A stretch of 64,000 nt of DNA from Apium graveolens (GCF_009905375.1 NC_133650.1:63367669-63431668), one strand, 5' to 3'; counted from the first letter of the stretch, positions 23,411 through 35,351 are shown. Notes: generated by a model from the sequence alone, not told the origin. Made by a program: numbers and translations.

Positions 23411-24839
23411 TGTTAGGGCTAGATCACGCTCTAATATTCATGCAAGTATACACGATCGCAAGTAATATAGAATAAATTCTAGTTCATTCCCATAGGAATA
23501 GGTTTAGGTTAATTTCAATCAATGTATCTATGCAACACTAGTATGGTTATTATCCAATGCTAAGACGATTAACAATTTGAGATTATTTATACTAAGATTA
23601 ACTAAGAGATTATAATAAAAAACATAAACTAAGAGATCACAAAGAATTGAATAATAATTAACACAAACATGGGATTCTAACTTTATTAAATACTTCACTC
23701 AATAGCCTTCTCGTTCTTAACCTCAACATGTAATGGTGATGACTTTAATCTGAATAACATGAAACAGATAAACGCCAACTTTCGTTGTACGAATACCATA
23801 CTACCAGACATCCACAAAAGAGATAGAAGCTGAATAGACACCAACTATATTGAGACCCTATATGTCTATAAAATTTGACAACATACCGGTTTAACGCACA
23901 AGTTATCTCTCGTGATTACATAGGGCAAGTAAGATGGTTAAAATTACTTACGAATCATGCATAACAAATACATGAACCTATGCTAGCATGGCAAGTTCTA
24001 AACCCTTAAATTCACTTTCGCTTCATTAAAGATTAACACACTATCTTATAAGTTCGCGACGTTCAAAAGACGAATAAGCACAACCAAAACTAGGTTATCA
24101 TACAATCACCACACACTAAGGTATCGAAACTAATTAACTAAAGAAATCCATAAATAAATCTGTTAGAACCCCACGATAACGATTAGCCCATGATCGGACT
24201 CATCATCAACGTAGGTTCCGATGAAAACATGATATAATACACGAAGTCTTTACACTTAATAAAACCAAGTACAAAACAAGAGTAAAGGTTCATGAATAAG
24301 AAAACTAGCATCCAAATTTATAACTTAAAACAAAGAATCACAAGATTAAACTATATCTTCTTCGCCTTGGTTGATTTGTGTTCTACGGTCTTCTTACACC
24401 TTCTCCTTAAGCTCTGGTTAGTCTCCTTATGAAAAATGACCTCAAATTGTGTTTATAAAGCAGCCCATGCAAAGTAGAAGTCTTCTGGATCAAAATCAGA
24501 ATAGAAACATAATTTTCTTTTCTCGAACTGGCGCGGCCGCGCTAACATTCTGCCTTCCTGGCGTGGCCACGCGCTTCTTCAGCGCGGGCGTGCCGTGTCC
24601 CTGGAAAAAATATTGACTTCTTCTTTTCTTGCTGATTTGAGTTGGTCTTTTCACGAGCTTTTATTCTAGACATCATTCTAACACCAAATTAGCACTAAAA
24701 CCATGCTAATTCACCTGATTACCTGGTAAATGACTGAAATGCACAAACACTACAAAAACACGTTAAAACACTAACAAGTACAAAATACCAATTCAAAGCT
24801 TTACGGAGCATTATAAAGTGTCATACATGCCACTCAACA
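23411..24839 (-). repeat. 3' LTR of E5
   Basis: It begins TGTTAGGGCTAG and ends CCACTCAACA (1,429 bp). It holds a GC-rich block at about 24525-24600 with GCGCGGCCGCGC that is partly deleted in the other LTR. Confidence 0.95.
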
Positions 24840-26032
24840 TACCCCCACACTTGAATTGATGCTTGTCCTCAAGCATAAACAGACTCAAAGAACAAGAAGT
24901 AAAAATGCATGAATGCATACTATATGAATGTAATGATCCCCATAGAATAACTAAACTAATTAACAAGCAACATCTCAGCAAATACAGTTACTCGCACAAA
25001 GATCAATCAAACCCCAGAAATCAACTCACAAGCCAGAAATGTGCGTGTGTGCAAATGCTTACAGATATACTATCGCAACTAGATCAATAATCATGACTGA
25101 CTATTTATCAAAGCAATCGCAAGGTTATAAATAAAATAAAAGCTAGACACAAAATAACTTATAACACTTCAATTTTTATATCGGAGGTTTACATGGATTC
25201 ATGCTTTTATTCACAACACAAAAACAACATAAATATGCTTATTTGACCATGCAATGAGTGAGGTCCACAAAAGACTTATACAATAATACCCATATAGCAA
25301 GTGTTAGGTTAGTGGATCCCAGACTATAAAAAGTCTTAGGTCACTAGGCACAAAGTCCCCTAAGAACTTAATAACTTGGGTATTAAAGAGCCCACTCGTG
25401 ATCAATTATGCATACAAATATATATTTTTTTCCATTTTTTTCACAAATTTCTGAACAAGTGTGTTTCGCTCCATCTCGTTCAACCCTGGACTACTCATAT
25501 AAAATGAGCCGGCTACTAGCCACTTGACACCTAGCCACAACAAATAGCAATGAAATCCAATTTTCTCCAATTTTTAAATATCCATGTTATTTTATCATTA
25601 AGAGAATATCCTAAATTCTAAATATAAACAAGCTATTAAACCTCGACAAACAAATAAACCATGACCATGATCTAGCACTCAAGCAACCTATAAGACTTAG
25701 TGAAATACAATTATCTCTAGCATGCAAACAACTCAATAAGACTTAACATCACTAAATACAACATCACTACACTAACATCAATATCATAAATCAATCGGAA
25801 AAATCATCTAAGGGATCATGTTATTATGCAAATGCATGAAACTAAATGAACAAACTATCATAAAAACTACAAAAATAAAAAAAAACTACTTTATGGAAAA
25901 ATGCAACTATATAAACCAAACTAGCATGAATATGCAACTATATGTGACTCACACAAAACACATAAATCCTTAACTACTACCCCCAAACTTAAAATGTTCA
26001 CTGTCCTCAGTGAAGGTAATAGTAAGGCATAC
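24840..26032 (-). other. E5 3' untranslated region and polypurine tract
   Basis: No convincing gene. The sequence matches 62411-63606 of E6 in inverted orientation over most of its length (for example CTTGTCCTCAAGCATAAAC near the end), so it is a conserved noncoding part. The minus strand ends AGTGTGGGGGTA, the polypurine tract, at the LTR edge. Confidence 0.75.
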
Positions 26033-27262
26033 CTAATCAGAACCAGGATCATCACCCTCAAGGGGTGGAGTATCAGGAGTGTCTGGAGGTGGATACACCG
26101 AATCCTCACCGAATACTGGCCACTGGATGTCAACTCTTGTGGCTCTGAAAGCAGTCTCCAACGCCTGGGTGAGGTCATGTGTAAACCTGTTATGGATGTC
26201 ATGCATTGCATCCATCCTCCTAGCTAGATGCCTATAATGCGTCGTACTCAAACCAGCACTGCCCTGTGCTTCCTCCTGCTGCTGCTGCGATCCCGAAGTA
26301 CCTGGCTCCTCTCCCAACTGATCTCTCCATGCTGCTCGACGAGCCTGTGAAGTCCCACCAGTATAAGTCTGATCCGCTGGCCTTCCACCTGGAAGATGGT
26401 CATAAGAATAACCAAGCCTCTTAGGATCGGGCTTCCCACCATACCACTCTGTCATATTCAACAACGTCGAACTATCAATCGGAGCACTAGGGAGCTGCAG
26501 TTGCTCATGTGCGGGCCAACGAATGCCAACCGCCACGCACAACTTCATCACAATAGACGTATAGGGTATCGAACCCGTAGTACTCCCTCGCAAGAACCTC
26601 AGAATACCCTGATGGATCACCATCCCAAGATCCATATAATCCCCCTGCAGAATACCCCACAACAAACGAGCACGCTCCACAGTAATCTCATGCACATGAG
26701 AAGATGGCATGATGTTAGCACAAAAAAAAAGAATTCCATGCATGTGCAAACCTGTTCATGCACGGCGCAAGGAACGTGGCATACTCATTCGTGAGCTTTT
26801 TGAACTTCCAATGCGTCTCAGGCACACAAAGGGTAGCAACAATCAAATCCAAGTTAAACTCCTTCGGAGTTTTCTCATTCCAGTTCTCCAGCTCCTCCTT
26901 CTTCTTGGGCTGCTCAATCACCCTTCGAATCGCCTCAGCATTGTATTCCACCGTCATCCCCCTCACCACAGTGAATCCATTCTTATCTTCCTTAGCATTA
27001 GCATAAAACTCATGCACCACACTCATGAGCACAGCAGCGGGTGTCTCACAGAAAACAACCCTCCCATCTCCAAGATCATCTCCAACAACTTACCATCTTT
27101 TCCCGATGGTACAAAACCACGCTCCTTGGCTATAGGCTTTGAAAGAAACCTCACATACTCCGCCTCAGCCTCGGGAGTCAAAAGTCTAGGCCTCACACCA
27201 CCTGCACTCGAAGAATCGGTGGCACTGCTGCTTACTTGAGTTCGCTGTCTTTTTGGTGCCAT
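26033..27262 (-). pseudogene. E5 extra gene after pol (Athila env-position, 'putative plant transposon protein' type)
   Basis: It starts MAPKRQRTQVSSSATDSSS, an unstructured basic/Ser-rich start. Then RFLSKPIAKERGFVPSGKDG, and after a frameshift near 27030 VVHEFYANAKEDKNGFTVV, RGMTVEYNAEAIRRVIEQP and DLIVATLCVPETHWKF. After a second frameshift in an A9 run near 26720 it continues ANIMPSSHVHEITVERARLL and SIPYTSIVMKLCVAVGIRW, ending Pro/Asp-rich. This matches the plant transposon-protein family at the env position of Athila elements; I see no signal peptide or membrane helix, so 'envelope' is not supported. Role unknown. E6 has the same gene. Confidence 0.75.
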
Positions 27263-27354
27263 TGAGATTGAGAGAGATTGAGAGAATAGAAGTTTGTAAG
27301 AGAGATTGTGTGTTTGAGAGTTTTGAGAAGTGATGGAGAAGTTTGTGTATAAGT

Positions 27355-27369
27355 GTATATATATATAGG
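27355..27369 (-). promoter_or_regulatory. TATA box ahead of the E5 extra gene
   Basis: The minus strand reads CCTATATATATATACAC, followed by a C/T/A-rich leader and the ATG at 27262, about 95 bp on. The same arrangement and spacing occur in E6. Confidence 0.55.
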
Positions 27370-27552
27370 CGATTGGAAGAGAATTAGTTATGAAAAATGA
27401 GTGGGAATTGATTATGGGAATAATGGGAATGATGGGTTTGATTTGGAGAGGGAAATTTGGGATATGGAAGAGTAAAATTCGGGTGGAAATTGATTTTGTA
27501 TTAAAACCCCCGAATTTTCTCTTTATTCTGCTGTTTTTATTTTTTTTCAAAC

Positions 27553-27650
27553 TCAGGACCCGGCGTGGCCGCGCGCTAGATCAGCGCGGGCACGCCCAGT
27601 TTCTGTAATTTCAGCGTGGCCGCGCGCTAGATCATCACGGGCTCGCCGTG
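27553..27650. repeat. CpG-rich dyad block between E5 pol and extra gene
   Basis: Repeats of GCGTGGCCGCGCGCTAGATCA and GCGCGGGCACGCC, facing each other, in otherwise AT-rich sequence. Related blocks occur in both E5 LTRs and in E6. Confidence 0.7.
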
Positions 27651-27745
27651 CTACTGTAGTTGACACTTAATTTTTTTGTTTTTATAATTTTTTTTGTGTT
27701 TTTCTCTTTTCTTTCTGCTTCCTCTATCTACTAATATACAACATA

Positions 27746-27797
27746 CTTGGGTTGCCTCCCAAGAAGCGCTTGGTTTACGTCATGAGCTTGACGTAAA
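27746..27797 (-). other. Double hairpin after E5 pol
   Basis: Read on the minus strand: TTTACGTCA-AGCTCA-TGACGTAAA, then CTTGGG-AGGCAA-CCCAAG. The same pair follows pol in E6 with a changed but still paired first stem. The TTGGGAGGCAACCCA block is, to my knowledge, common at this place in plant Athila-like elements. Confidence 0.75.
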
Positions 27798-27806
27798 ATC
27801 TCGAGA

Positions 27807-28559
27807 TCAAGTAGACAACAAAACGGCGCTAACCACCTCACGGTTTGCCATATCCCCATAGTAGTGCTTCAACCTCTGACCATTTACTTTGAATGCTTGG
27901 CCTGGATCATTCTCAAAAATTTCCACAGCTCTATGCAGAAACACAGTTTTGATTATGAAAGTCCCTGACCATCTCAAATTCAATTTTCCAGGAAAAAGAC
28001 GGAGACGAGAGTTAAACAATAGAACTTGTTATCCCGGAACAAATGACTTGAGCACTAAACCCCTATCGTGCCACCTCTTGACTTTCTCCTTGTACATTTT
28101 GTTGTTTTCATAAGCTTGAAGCCAAAATTCGTCGAGTTCATTCAATTGAAGCATTCTCTTCTTACCAGCTGCATCCAAATCAAGGTTCAACTTCTTCAAA
28201 GCCCAATACGCTTTATGCTCGTGCTCCACAGGCAAATGACACCCCTTACCATAAACCAACTGAAACGTCGACATTCTCAACGGAGTCTTGTATGATGTTA
28301 TATACGCCCAAACAGCTTCATCAAGCTTCAAAGACCAATCCTTCCTTGATGGAAACACAACTTTCTCTAAGATACGCTTGATCTCCCTGTTAGACACCTC
28401 AGCTTGACCATTAGTCTGAGGATGGTAGGCTGTTGTAATGCGATGATTCACATTATACCTTTGCACCATGACAGTCTCGCAAGATCCCCCCCATTTCGTT
28501 GTATGGAATAAACCTCCTGATGATTTGGTCAGCTCCTTTGCTAAACAGATATGGTTCAT
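27807..28559 (-). pseudogene. E5 integrase remnant lacking zinc domain and catalytic core
   Basis: Directly after GGILRDCH the sequence jumps to [20 protein letters not shown], then EVSNREIKRILEKVV and LDEAVWAYITSYKTPL. Compared with E6 (59508 to about 59940) roughly 430 bp are absent, covering the HHCC domain and both catalytic Asp motifs; the catalytic Glu is still present. The C-terminal domain continues (KVKRWHDRGLVLKSF, then LFNSRLRLFPGKLNLRWSG) to about 27807. This copy could not supply integrase. Confidence 0.9.
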
Positions 28560-29555
28560 CCCACATGTACCACTTCACCTCATGAAGAAACTTCTTCCTT
28601 TGAGTATACGACAAGTCCAGAGGCATGATATTACTTACAAGGTAGTTCACTTTGTCTGCAAACCATGTTTCTTCCTCTTGCACTCCAAACAGCTGTTCAT
28701 CGGGAAAAGACTCATTTATCAATGTCTTATCCAGTGAAGTTGCACTTAGATCTTCCAAACGAGAGAGATGATCAGCGATTTGATTCTCAGTACCTTTTTT
28801 GTCCTTGATCTCTAATTTAAATTCTTGAAGCAAAAGAACCCATCTAATCAATCTAGGTTTCGAGTCCTTCTTCGAGACGAGATATCGAATTATAGCGTGA
28901 TCAGTGAAAACCGTCACCTTCGTCCCAAACAGATAAGATCGAAACTTCTCAAAACCGTAGACAATAGCCAGAAGTTCTTTCTCAGTAGTAGTATAATTCA
29001 GTTGAGCACCATTTAGGGTCTTACTAGCATAGTAGACCACATGAAATATGTTGTTCTTTCTCTGCTCTAGAACTGCTCCAACTGCATAGTCACTTACATC
29101 GCACATCATCTCAAAAAGTTCATTCTGATCAGGTGCAGTTATGACAGGTGCCATGATTAAACTCTTCTTCAAGAACTCAAAAGTAACTAGGCCCTTGTCA
29201 TCAAACTTGAACGGAACATCCTTCTCCAGAAGATTGCACAAAGGTTTAGAAATTTTTGAGAAGTCCTTGATGAACCACCTATAGAAGCCCGCATGACCAA
29301 GAAAGCTGCGAACTCTCTTAACAGAAATTGGTGGAGGAAGATTTTCGATGACCCCCACTTTGGCTTTGTCCACCTCAAGACCCTTACTAGAGACCTTGTG
29401 ACCAAGAATAATGCGTGTCGCACCATAAAGTGACATTTCTCCCAGTTGAGACCTAAGTTGGTCTCAACATACCATTTAAGAACGTCGCCAAGATTCTGCA
29501 AGCATTCATCAAATGAATTGCCAAACACAGAGAATTCGTCCATAAACACCACCAC
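28453..29555 (-). pseudogene. E5 RT C-terminal part and RNase H
   Basis: It opens with VVFMDEFSVFGNSFDEC. E6 has FMDDFSVF here, so the second catalytic Asp is Glu in E5. After a frameshift near 29430: [16 protein letters not shown] and [18 protein letters not shown] (thumb), then RNase H with [32 protein letters not shown] and [11 protein letters not shown], and a C-terminal chromatin-side linker ending at [17 protein letters not shown], the entry to the integrase zinc domain, which is missing. Confidence 0.85.
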
Positions 29556-29558
29556 ATT

Positions 29559-30221
29559 TTAACCAATTATGTCAGAGAATATAGCAATCATACATATCTG
29601 AAATGTGGCAAGTGCCCAACATAAACCAAAAGAAACCCTTCTAAAGGCGAAAGTACCAAATAGACAAGTGAAATTAGTCTTTTCCTGATCTTCTGGAGCA
29701 ATGTAGATCTGATTATAGCCCGAATAGCCATCCAGAAGACAGTAGTACTCATTTCCAGCCAATCTGTCAAGCATCTGATCAATAAACGGCATAAGGAAGT
29801 GATCTTTTCTCGTGGCCTTGTTTAGCTTCCTGTAATCCATGCAAACTCTCCACCTCGTGACTGTTCGAGTAGGAATGAGCTCATTCTTCTCATTAGCAAC
29901 AACGGTGATACCTCCTTTCTTTGGTACACACTGAACTGGACTCACCCATGAACTGTCAGAAATGGGATAGATGATCCCTGTATCCAGCCACTTAAGAATT
30001 TCCTTCTTCACAACTTCCTTCATGATAGGATTGAACCTTCTTTGTTGCTCAACAATAGGCTTTCTACCTTCCTCTAACAGAATTTTATACATACAATAAA
30101 AAGGGTTGGTTCCCTTGATATCTGCTATCGTCCATCCAATTGCTGATTTGAACTCTCTCGGAATTCTTAAGAGTTTTTCCACATCACTACCTGAAAGGCC
30201 AGACACAATAATAACATGCAA
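29559..30221 (-). pseudogene. E5 reverse transcriptase, N-terminal part
   Basis: Entry motif IPREFKSAIGWTIADIKG, then WVSPVQCVPKKGGITVV, WRVCMDYRKLNKATRKDH and YYCLLDGYSGYNQIYIAPED (motif A Asp). FAFRRVSFGLCWALATFQ is motif B with C-W in place of the usual C-N-A-P. It ends at an in-frame stop just before the catalytic YxDD-equivalent region. Confidence 0.85.
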
Positions 30222-30235
30222 AGTAGATGCATCAC

Positions 30236-31439
30236 CTAAAAAACATACCTTAAGTATTTAGGTAATGGTTTAAGCTCAAGTGTAGGAGCTTCCTCAATAG
30301 ATAGCTTGAGGCGCTTTGGAGATTTGTTCAGCTCCTCCATTCCAAGAGATTCAAAAGGCATATCCATCTTCCTCTTCCAGGGAGAAGCATTCAGATATTG
30401 TAACTGCTCGTCAGCTTTATCATCTTTGCTATCAGAATTCCCCAACAAGGCCTTTTCTAAGGCATTAGACCTTAACAATTGATCAAGATCTGAATTAACC
30501 ACAGAATCGACCAACTCCACCTTTAAGCACTCCTCATTTTCCGTAGGGAATTTCATGGCATTGAACACATTAAAAGTTACATCCTGATCCAGCACTCGCA
30601 TGGTGAGCTCACCCTTCTGCACATCAATCAAGGTTCGGCCAGTCACTAAGAAAGGTCTTCCCAAGATTATGGGAATCTTCTTATCCTCATCAAAATCAAG
30701 AATTACAAAATTAGCAGGAAAGATGAGTTTATCCACCTTGACCAAAACATCATCAATAATGCCTCGATGATATGTAATAGAACGAACAGCCAGTTGTAGA
30801 GTCATATAAGTAGGTTTTGGATCAGGTAAGTCCAACTTCTTGAAGATTGACAAAGGCATCAGATTGATGCTAGCTCCCAAGTCACATAAGCATTTTTCAA
30901 ATGACACCTTTCCAATGGTGCAAGGAATAGTGAAGCTTTCAGGATCTTTAAGCTTCAGAGGCAACTTTTGTTGCAGTACAGCACTGTATTCCTCCGTGAG
31001 AGCAACTGTCTCTAAGTCATCAAGCTTCACCTTCCGAGAGAGAATACCTTTCATAAACTTCGCATAACTAGGCATCTGTTCAAGAGCTTCAGCGAAAGGT
31101 ATGTTGATGTGAAGTTTCTTGCACCTCCAGAAACTGCTCAAACTTTTTATCTATCTTTTTCTTCTGTAGCCTTTTAGGAAAGGGAGGTGGAGAATAGGTA
31201 TGTTTCTCTCCTGTATTACCCTCAAGAGGAGTGTGTTCAACAGTAGTCTTCCTTGATTCTACTTCAGCTTCCTTCTGCACTTCTTCCTCAGCTATAGCTT
31301 CTTTATCTGAACCTTGAGAGTTTTCGGGATTTACAACCTTCCCAGACCTCAATGTAATTGCCTTTACCTGCTCATTTGCTTCCCGCTTTCCTGGTACTTC
31401 AGTGTTACTAGGAAGTGTACCGGGTTGACGATTTAACAA
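30236..31439 (-). pseudogene. E5 gag C-terminus and protease
   Basis: The first part (31439-31089) has EANEQVKAITLRSGKVV, a hallmark linker of Athila elements. The second (31141-30236) has CKKLHINIPFAEALEQMPSY and then the protease motif CDLGASINLMPLSIFKKL, with L where T/S is usual, and [14 protein letters not shown]6 has the same D-L-G-A-S, so the Leu is a family feature rather than damage. A frameshift lies in the overlap near 31100. Confidence 0.85.
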
Positions 31440-31519
31440 GGCATTGGCAATTTATCCGATTTGATTTTCCAAGGTCTTGATAGAGACCGCTTGGCTCTTG
31501 CACATGAGCCTCAACTTTT

Positions 31520-32686
31520 CTAATTCAGATTTTTCATTAGACTGTTGTAGCTGGAGTTGTTGTCTTGGTGCATATTGTGGTTGCTGAAAACCAGAGGGTT
31601 GTACTGCTTTGCTGGATACTGCTGATAAGGCTGTTGAACCGCATTTTGAGTGTTGCTCCAGCTAAAGTTAGGAAGATTGCGGTTGTTAGGATGATAGGTG
31701 GCTGGTACAGGTTGCTGCAACCTCTGAAAGTTGCTCACGAACTTAGCTGATTCACTAGAAATGGCACACTGATCAGTCTCATGGGCACCATCACAAAGCT
31801 CACAGACACTAGTGATCTGATTAACTCCATAATTAGATAGAGAATCCACCTTCATTGTCAAAGCCTTAAGTTGAGCAGCTATAGCAGTAGCTGCATCCAA
31901 CTCTAGAATTCCTGCTACCTTACCCTGAGATAGTCGCTGAGTAGGATTCTGGTATTCAATAGCAGTCATCAGTTCAATTAACTCATAAGCTTCATCATAG
32001 CTTTTAGCCCACAAGGATCCTTCTGATGCTGCATCAAGCATGAGTCTAGAAGTAGCACCCAAACCATTATAGAAATAGTTAATAATCATCCAGTCAGGCA
32101 TCCTATGATGGGGACACTTCCTAAGCATCTCCTTATATCGATCCCAAGCCTCGCATAAAGATTCTCCAGATTGCTGAACAAATTGAGTCAGTGCGTTTCT
32201 GATTACAGTAGTCTTCGCCATAGGAAAGAATTTGGTTAATAACTTCTCAGCAAGATCCTCCCATTTGGTGATAGACCCCGGTGGTAAAGAATGTAACCAG
32301 CACTTAGCTTTATCCCGCAGAGAGAATGGGAAAAGCCTTAACTTAATAGCAGCTTCAGAAACTCCATTGAACTTGAAAGTGTCGCAGATCTCGATGAAAT
32401 CTCTGATGTGCATGTTGGGGTCTTCTGTCAGAGAACCCCCAAACTGAACTGAGTTCTGTATCATCTGAATTATGCTCGACTTGACCTCAAAGGTATTAGC
32501 TGAGATGGTTGGTCGAACAATGCTAGAATGAATATCATCGATCTTCCATTGAGAGTAGTCCATCAAAGCCTTTGGATTCGCTTCTGGTTCTCCCATTACA
32601 ATAAGAGCCTCTTCTTCAACTTTTTCCTCAACTACAACTTCTTCTTCAGCCTGATCCAGTGTCCTCTTACGAGACCGATAACGCAT
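31520..32686 (-). pseudogene. gag: E5 gag
   Basis: A 388-codon frame starting MRYRSRKRTLDQAEEE. The retrotransposon-gag domain has DPNMHIRDFIEICDTFKF, SITKWEDLAEKLLTKFFP and GESLCEAWDRYKEMLRKCP. A CX2CX3HX4C knuckle, CELCDGAHETDQC, lies near residue 297. The C-terminal part is Asn/Gln-rich. It ends at a stop near 31520; the following part, with KTLENQIGQIAN-type sequence, is in another frame. This is the best-preserved gag of the two Athila elements and may still make a Gag-like protein. Confidence 0.85.
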
Positions 32687-32810
32687 ATGTATACACGCTC
32701 GCTAGAATACCTAAAACACAACAAGGAATTAAGTAAGTAACAATGTTTGAGTCACTGAACTTCAACGACCAATGATGGCAAACACATAAACTAAAAAATT
32801 AACACTGATA

Positions 32811-32828
32811 TCCCCAGCAGCGGCACCA
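32811..32828 (-). other. Primer-binding site of E5 (tRNA-Asp)
   Basis: The minus strand reads TGGTGCCGCTGCTGGGGA, two mismatches from the tRNA-Asp complement seen intact in E6. It starts a few bases inside the LTR, as in other Athila elements. Confidence 0.85.
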
Positions 32829-32834
32829 AAAACT

Positions 32835-34197
32835 TGTTAGGGCTAGATCACGCTATAATATTCACGCAAGTATACGCGATCGCAAGTAATATAGAATAAA
32901 TTCTAGTTCATTCCCACAGGGATAGGTTTAGGTTAATTTCAATCAATGTATTTATGCAACACTAGTATGGTTATTATCCAATGCTAAGATGATTAACAAT
33001 TTGAGATTATTTATACTAAGATTAACTAAGATATTATACTAAAGAACATAAACTAAGAGATCACAGAGAATTATATAATAATTGACCCAAACATGGGATT
33101 CTAACTTCATTAAATACTTCATTCAATAGCCTTCTCATTCTTAACCTCAGCATGTAATGGTGATGACTCTAATCAGATAACACGAAACTGATAAACACCA
33201 ACTTTCATTGTACGAATACCATACTACTGAACATCCACAAAAGAGATAGAAGTTGAATAGACACCAATTATATTGAGACCCTATATGTCTATAGAATTTG
33301 ACAACATAACGGTTTAACGCACAAGTTATCTCTCGTGATTACATAGGGCAAGTAAGATGGTTAAAATTACCTACAAATCATGCATAACAAATATATGAAC
33401 CTATGCTAGCATGGCAAGTTCTAAACCCTTAAATTCACTTTCGCTTCATTAAAGATTAACAAACTATATTATAAGTTCACGACGCTCGTAAGATGAATAA
33501 GCACAACCAAAACTAGGTTATCATACAATCACCACACACTAAGGTATCGAAATAAATTAACTAAAGAAATCCATAAATAAATCCGTTAGAACCCCACGAT
33601 AATGAATAGCCCATGATCGGACTCATCATCAATGTGGGTTCTGACGAAAACATGATATAATAAACGTAGTCTTTATACTTAATAAAACCAAGTAGGAAAC
33701 AAGAGTAAAGGTTCACGAATAAGAAAACTAGCATCCAAAGTTATAACTTAAAATAAAGAATCACAAGATTAAACTAGATCTTCTTCGCCTTGGTTGATTT
33801 ATGCTCTACGATCTTCTTACGCCTTTTCCTTAAGCTCTGGTATGTTTTCTTATAAAAAAATGACCTTAAATTATGTTTATATAGCAACCCGTGCTGACAT
33901 TCTGCCTTCCTGGCGTGGCCGCACGCTTCTTCAGCGCAGGCGCGCCGTCTCTCTGGAATAAATATTGGCTTCTTCTTTTCTTGCTGATTTGAGTTGGTCT
34001 TTTCACGAGCTTTTATTCTAGACACCATTCTAACACCAAATTAGCACTAAAACCATGCTAATTCACCTGGTTACCTGGTAAATGCCTGAAATGCACAAAC
34101 ACTACAAAAACACATTAAAAACACTAACAACTTGAGTACAAAACACCAATTCAAAGCTTTATGGAGGGTTATAAAGTGTCATAAATGCCACTCAACA
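32835..34197 (-). repeat. 5' LTR of E5
   Basis: Same ends as its partner, 1,363 bp. It lacks about 60 bp near 33890, just before the GC-rich block. It abuts the primer site. Confidence 0.95.
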
Positions 34198-34448
34198 GGA
34201 GGCGGAAGTTATTGAGGCTTATAAGAAGTCTGAAGAATATGACAGGGCTATCGCCAATGCTGGTGCTCCGGAGATTGGACATTGTTAAATTGTTGCGGAG
34301 AAGCATATCAAGACTAATCCGGGGGCAGAATGGGATAGCTTTGTGCAAGAATTTATTAAGGCTAATCAGGATATCGAGGCTGGACTCGGGGAACCGGATC
34401 CCTTTTCCTTATCCTAGCTTCCTTCCGCCAACTGCTCCGGATTCTTAG
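34198..34448 (+). pseudogene. E4 antisense gene, C-terminal end beyond E5
   Basis: It starts with the second copy of the GGAGG target duplication and continues the coiled-coil reading (EVIEAYKKSEEYDRAIANAG), then a stop after about 27 codons. A one-base shift gives HIKTNPGAEWDSFVQEFIKA and a Pro-rich end at 34446-34448. The join with the part before E5 is in phase when the insertion is ignored, which confirms that E5 landed inside this gene. Confidence 0.7.
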
Positions 34449-34639
34449 ATGTTTTATTGTTGGAATTTGAATTCTGAACTTATTGTTTTTAGACTGATTG
34501 TTATTCTGTGATTGTAATATCATACTTGGCTTCGGGCACTCTTGGTTCGGTTAATTTTTATGTATTTGCTTTTGTTCACTTTTATGTTTATTGTTATAGT
34601 TAACCTTGCCTTAGAAATTTTTCTAAGTTAATGTGGTTG

Positions 34640-35300
34640 CTCTGTTCCTGAACCATAATTGGTCCAGACTAGTGATTGTTGTTTTACTTAGAAATATTTG
34701 CTCTAGTCCAGACTAATAACTGGTCTGGACTAGTGGTTGCTTTTTTACTTAGAAAATTAATTCTAAGTGAATATGTTTGCTCTAGTCCAGATTAATAATT
34801 GGTACGGACTAATGGTTACTGTTTTACTTAGAAAAGTTATTCTTAGTAAATATGCTTACTCTATTCCAGACTAATAATTGGTCCGGACTAGTGATTGTTG
34901 TTTTACTTAGAAAATTAATTCTTAGTAAATATACTTACTCTAGTCCAGACTAATAACAGGTCCGGACTAGTGGTTGCTTTTTTACTTAGAAAATTAATTC
35001 TAAGTAAATATGTGTGCTCTAGTCCAGAGTAAGAATTAGTCCAGACTAGTGGTTGTTGTTTTACTTAGAAAATTAATTCTTAGTAAATATGCTTACTCTA
35101 GTCCAGACTAATAATTGGTCCAGACTAGTGGTTTCTGTTTTACTTAGAACATTAATTCTAAGTAAATATGTTTGCTCTAGTCCAAACTAATAATTGGTCC
35201 AGACTAGTGGTTGCTTTTTACTTAGAAAATTAATTTTAAGTGAATATGGTTGCTCTAGTCCAGACTAATAATTGGTCCGGACTAGTGGTTGCTTTTTTGG
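34640..35300. repeat. 79-bp tandem array with two dyads per unit, about 8 copies
   Basis: CTAGTCCAG recurs at 34703, 34782, 34861, 34940, 35019, 35098, 35177 and 35255. Each unit holds CTAGTCCAGAC...GTCTGGACTAG (perfect in the first unit, one or two mismatches later) and CTTAGAAAATTAATTCTAAG, a second near-palindrome. It lies between the antisense gene and integrase of E4. Confidence 0.9.
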
Positions 35301-35351
35301 CTAAATTTAATAAATGTAATGTAGAGAAATGCTTTTCATTAATTTAAAATT

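Larger units (their letters stand above)
23411..34197 (-). mobile_element. E5: Athila-type Ty3/gypsy element nested in E4
   Basis: Paired LTRs, a tRNA-Asp primer site, gag-protease-RT-RNase H-integrase on the minus strand, and an extra sense gene after pol. GGAGG at 23406-23410 and 34198-34202 is the target duplication. The polypurine tract next to the 3' LTR reads AGTGTGGGGGTA on the minus strand. The LTRs differ at many sites and by a roughly 60-bp deletion, so it is older than E7. It is related to E6 over its whole length but lies in the opposite orientation. Confidence 0.95.

Noticed and set aside
24525..24600. NotI-like GCGGCCGC sites as cloning-vector contamination
   Set aside because: The GC-rich blocks recur in diverged form in several places within LTRs and internal parts, so they belong to the element.
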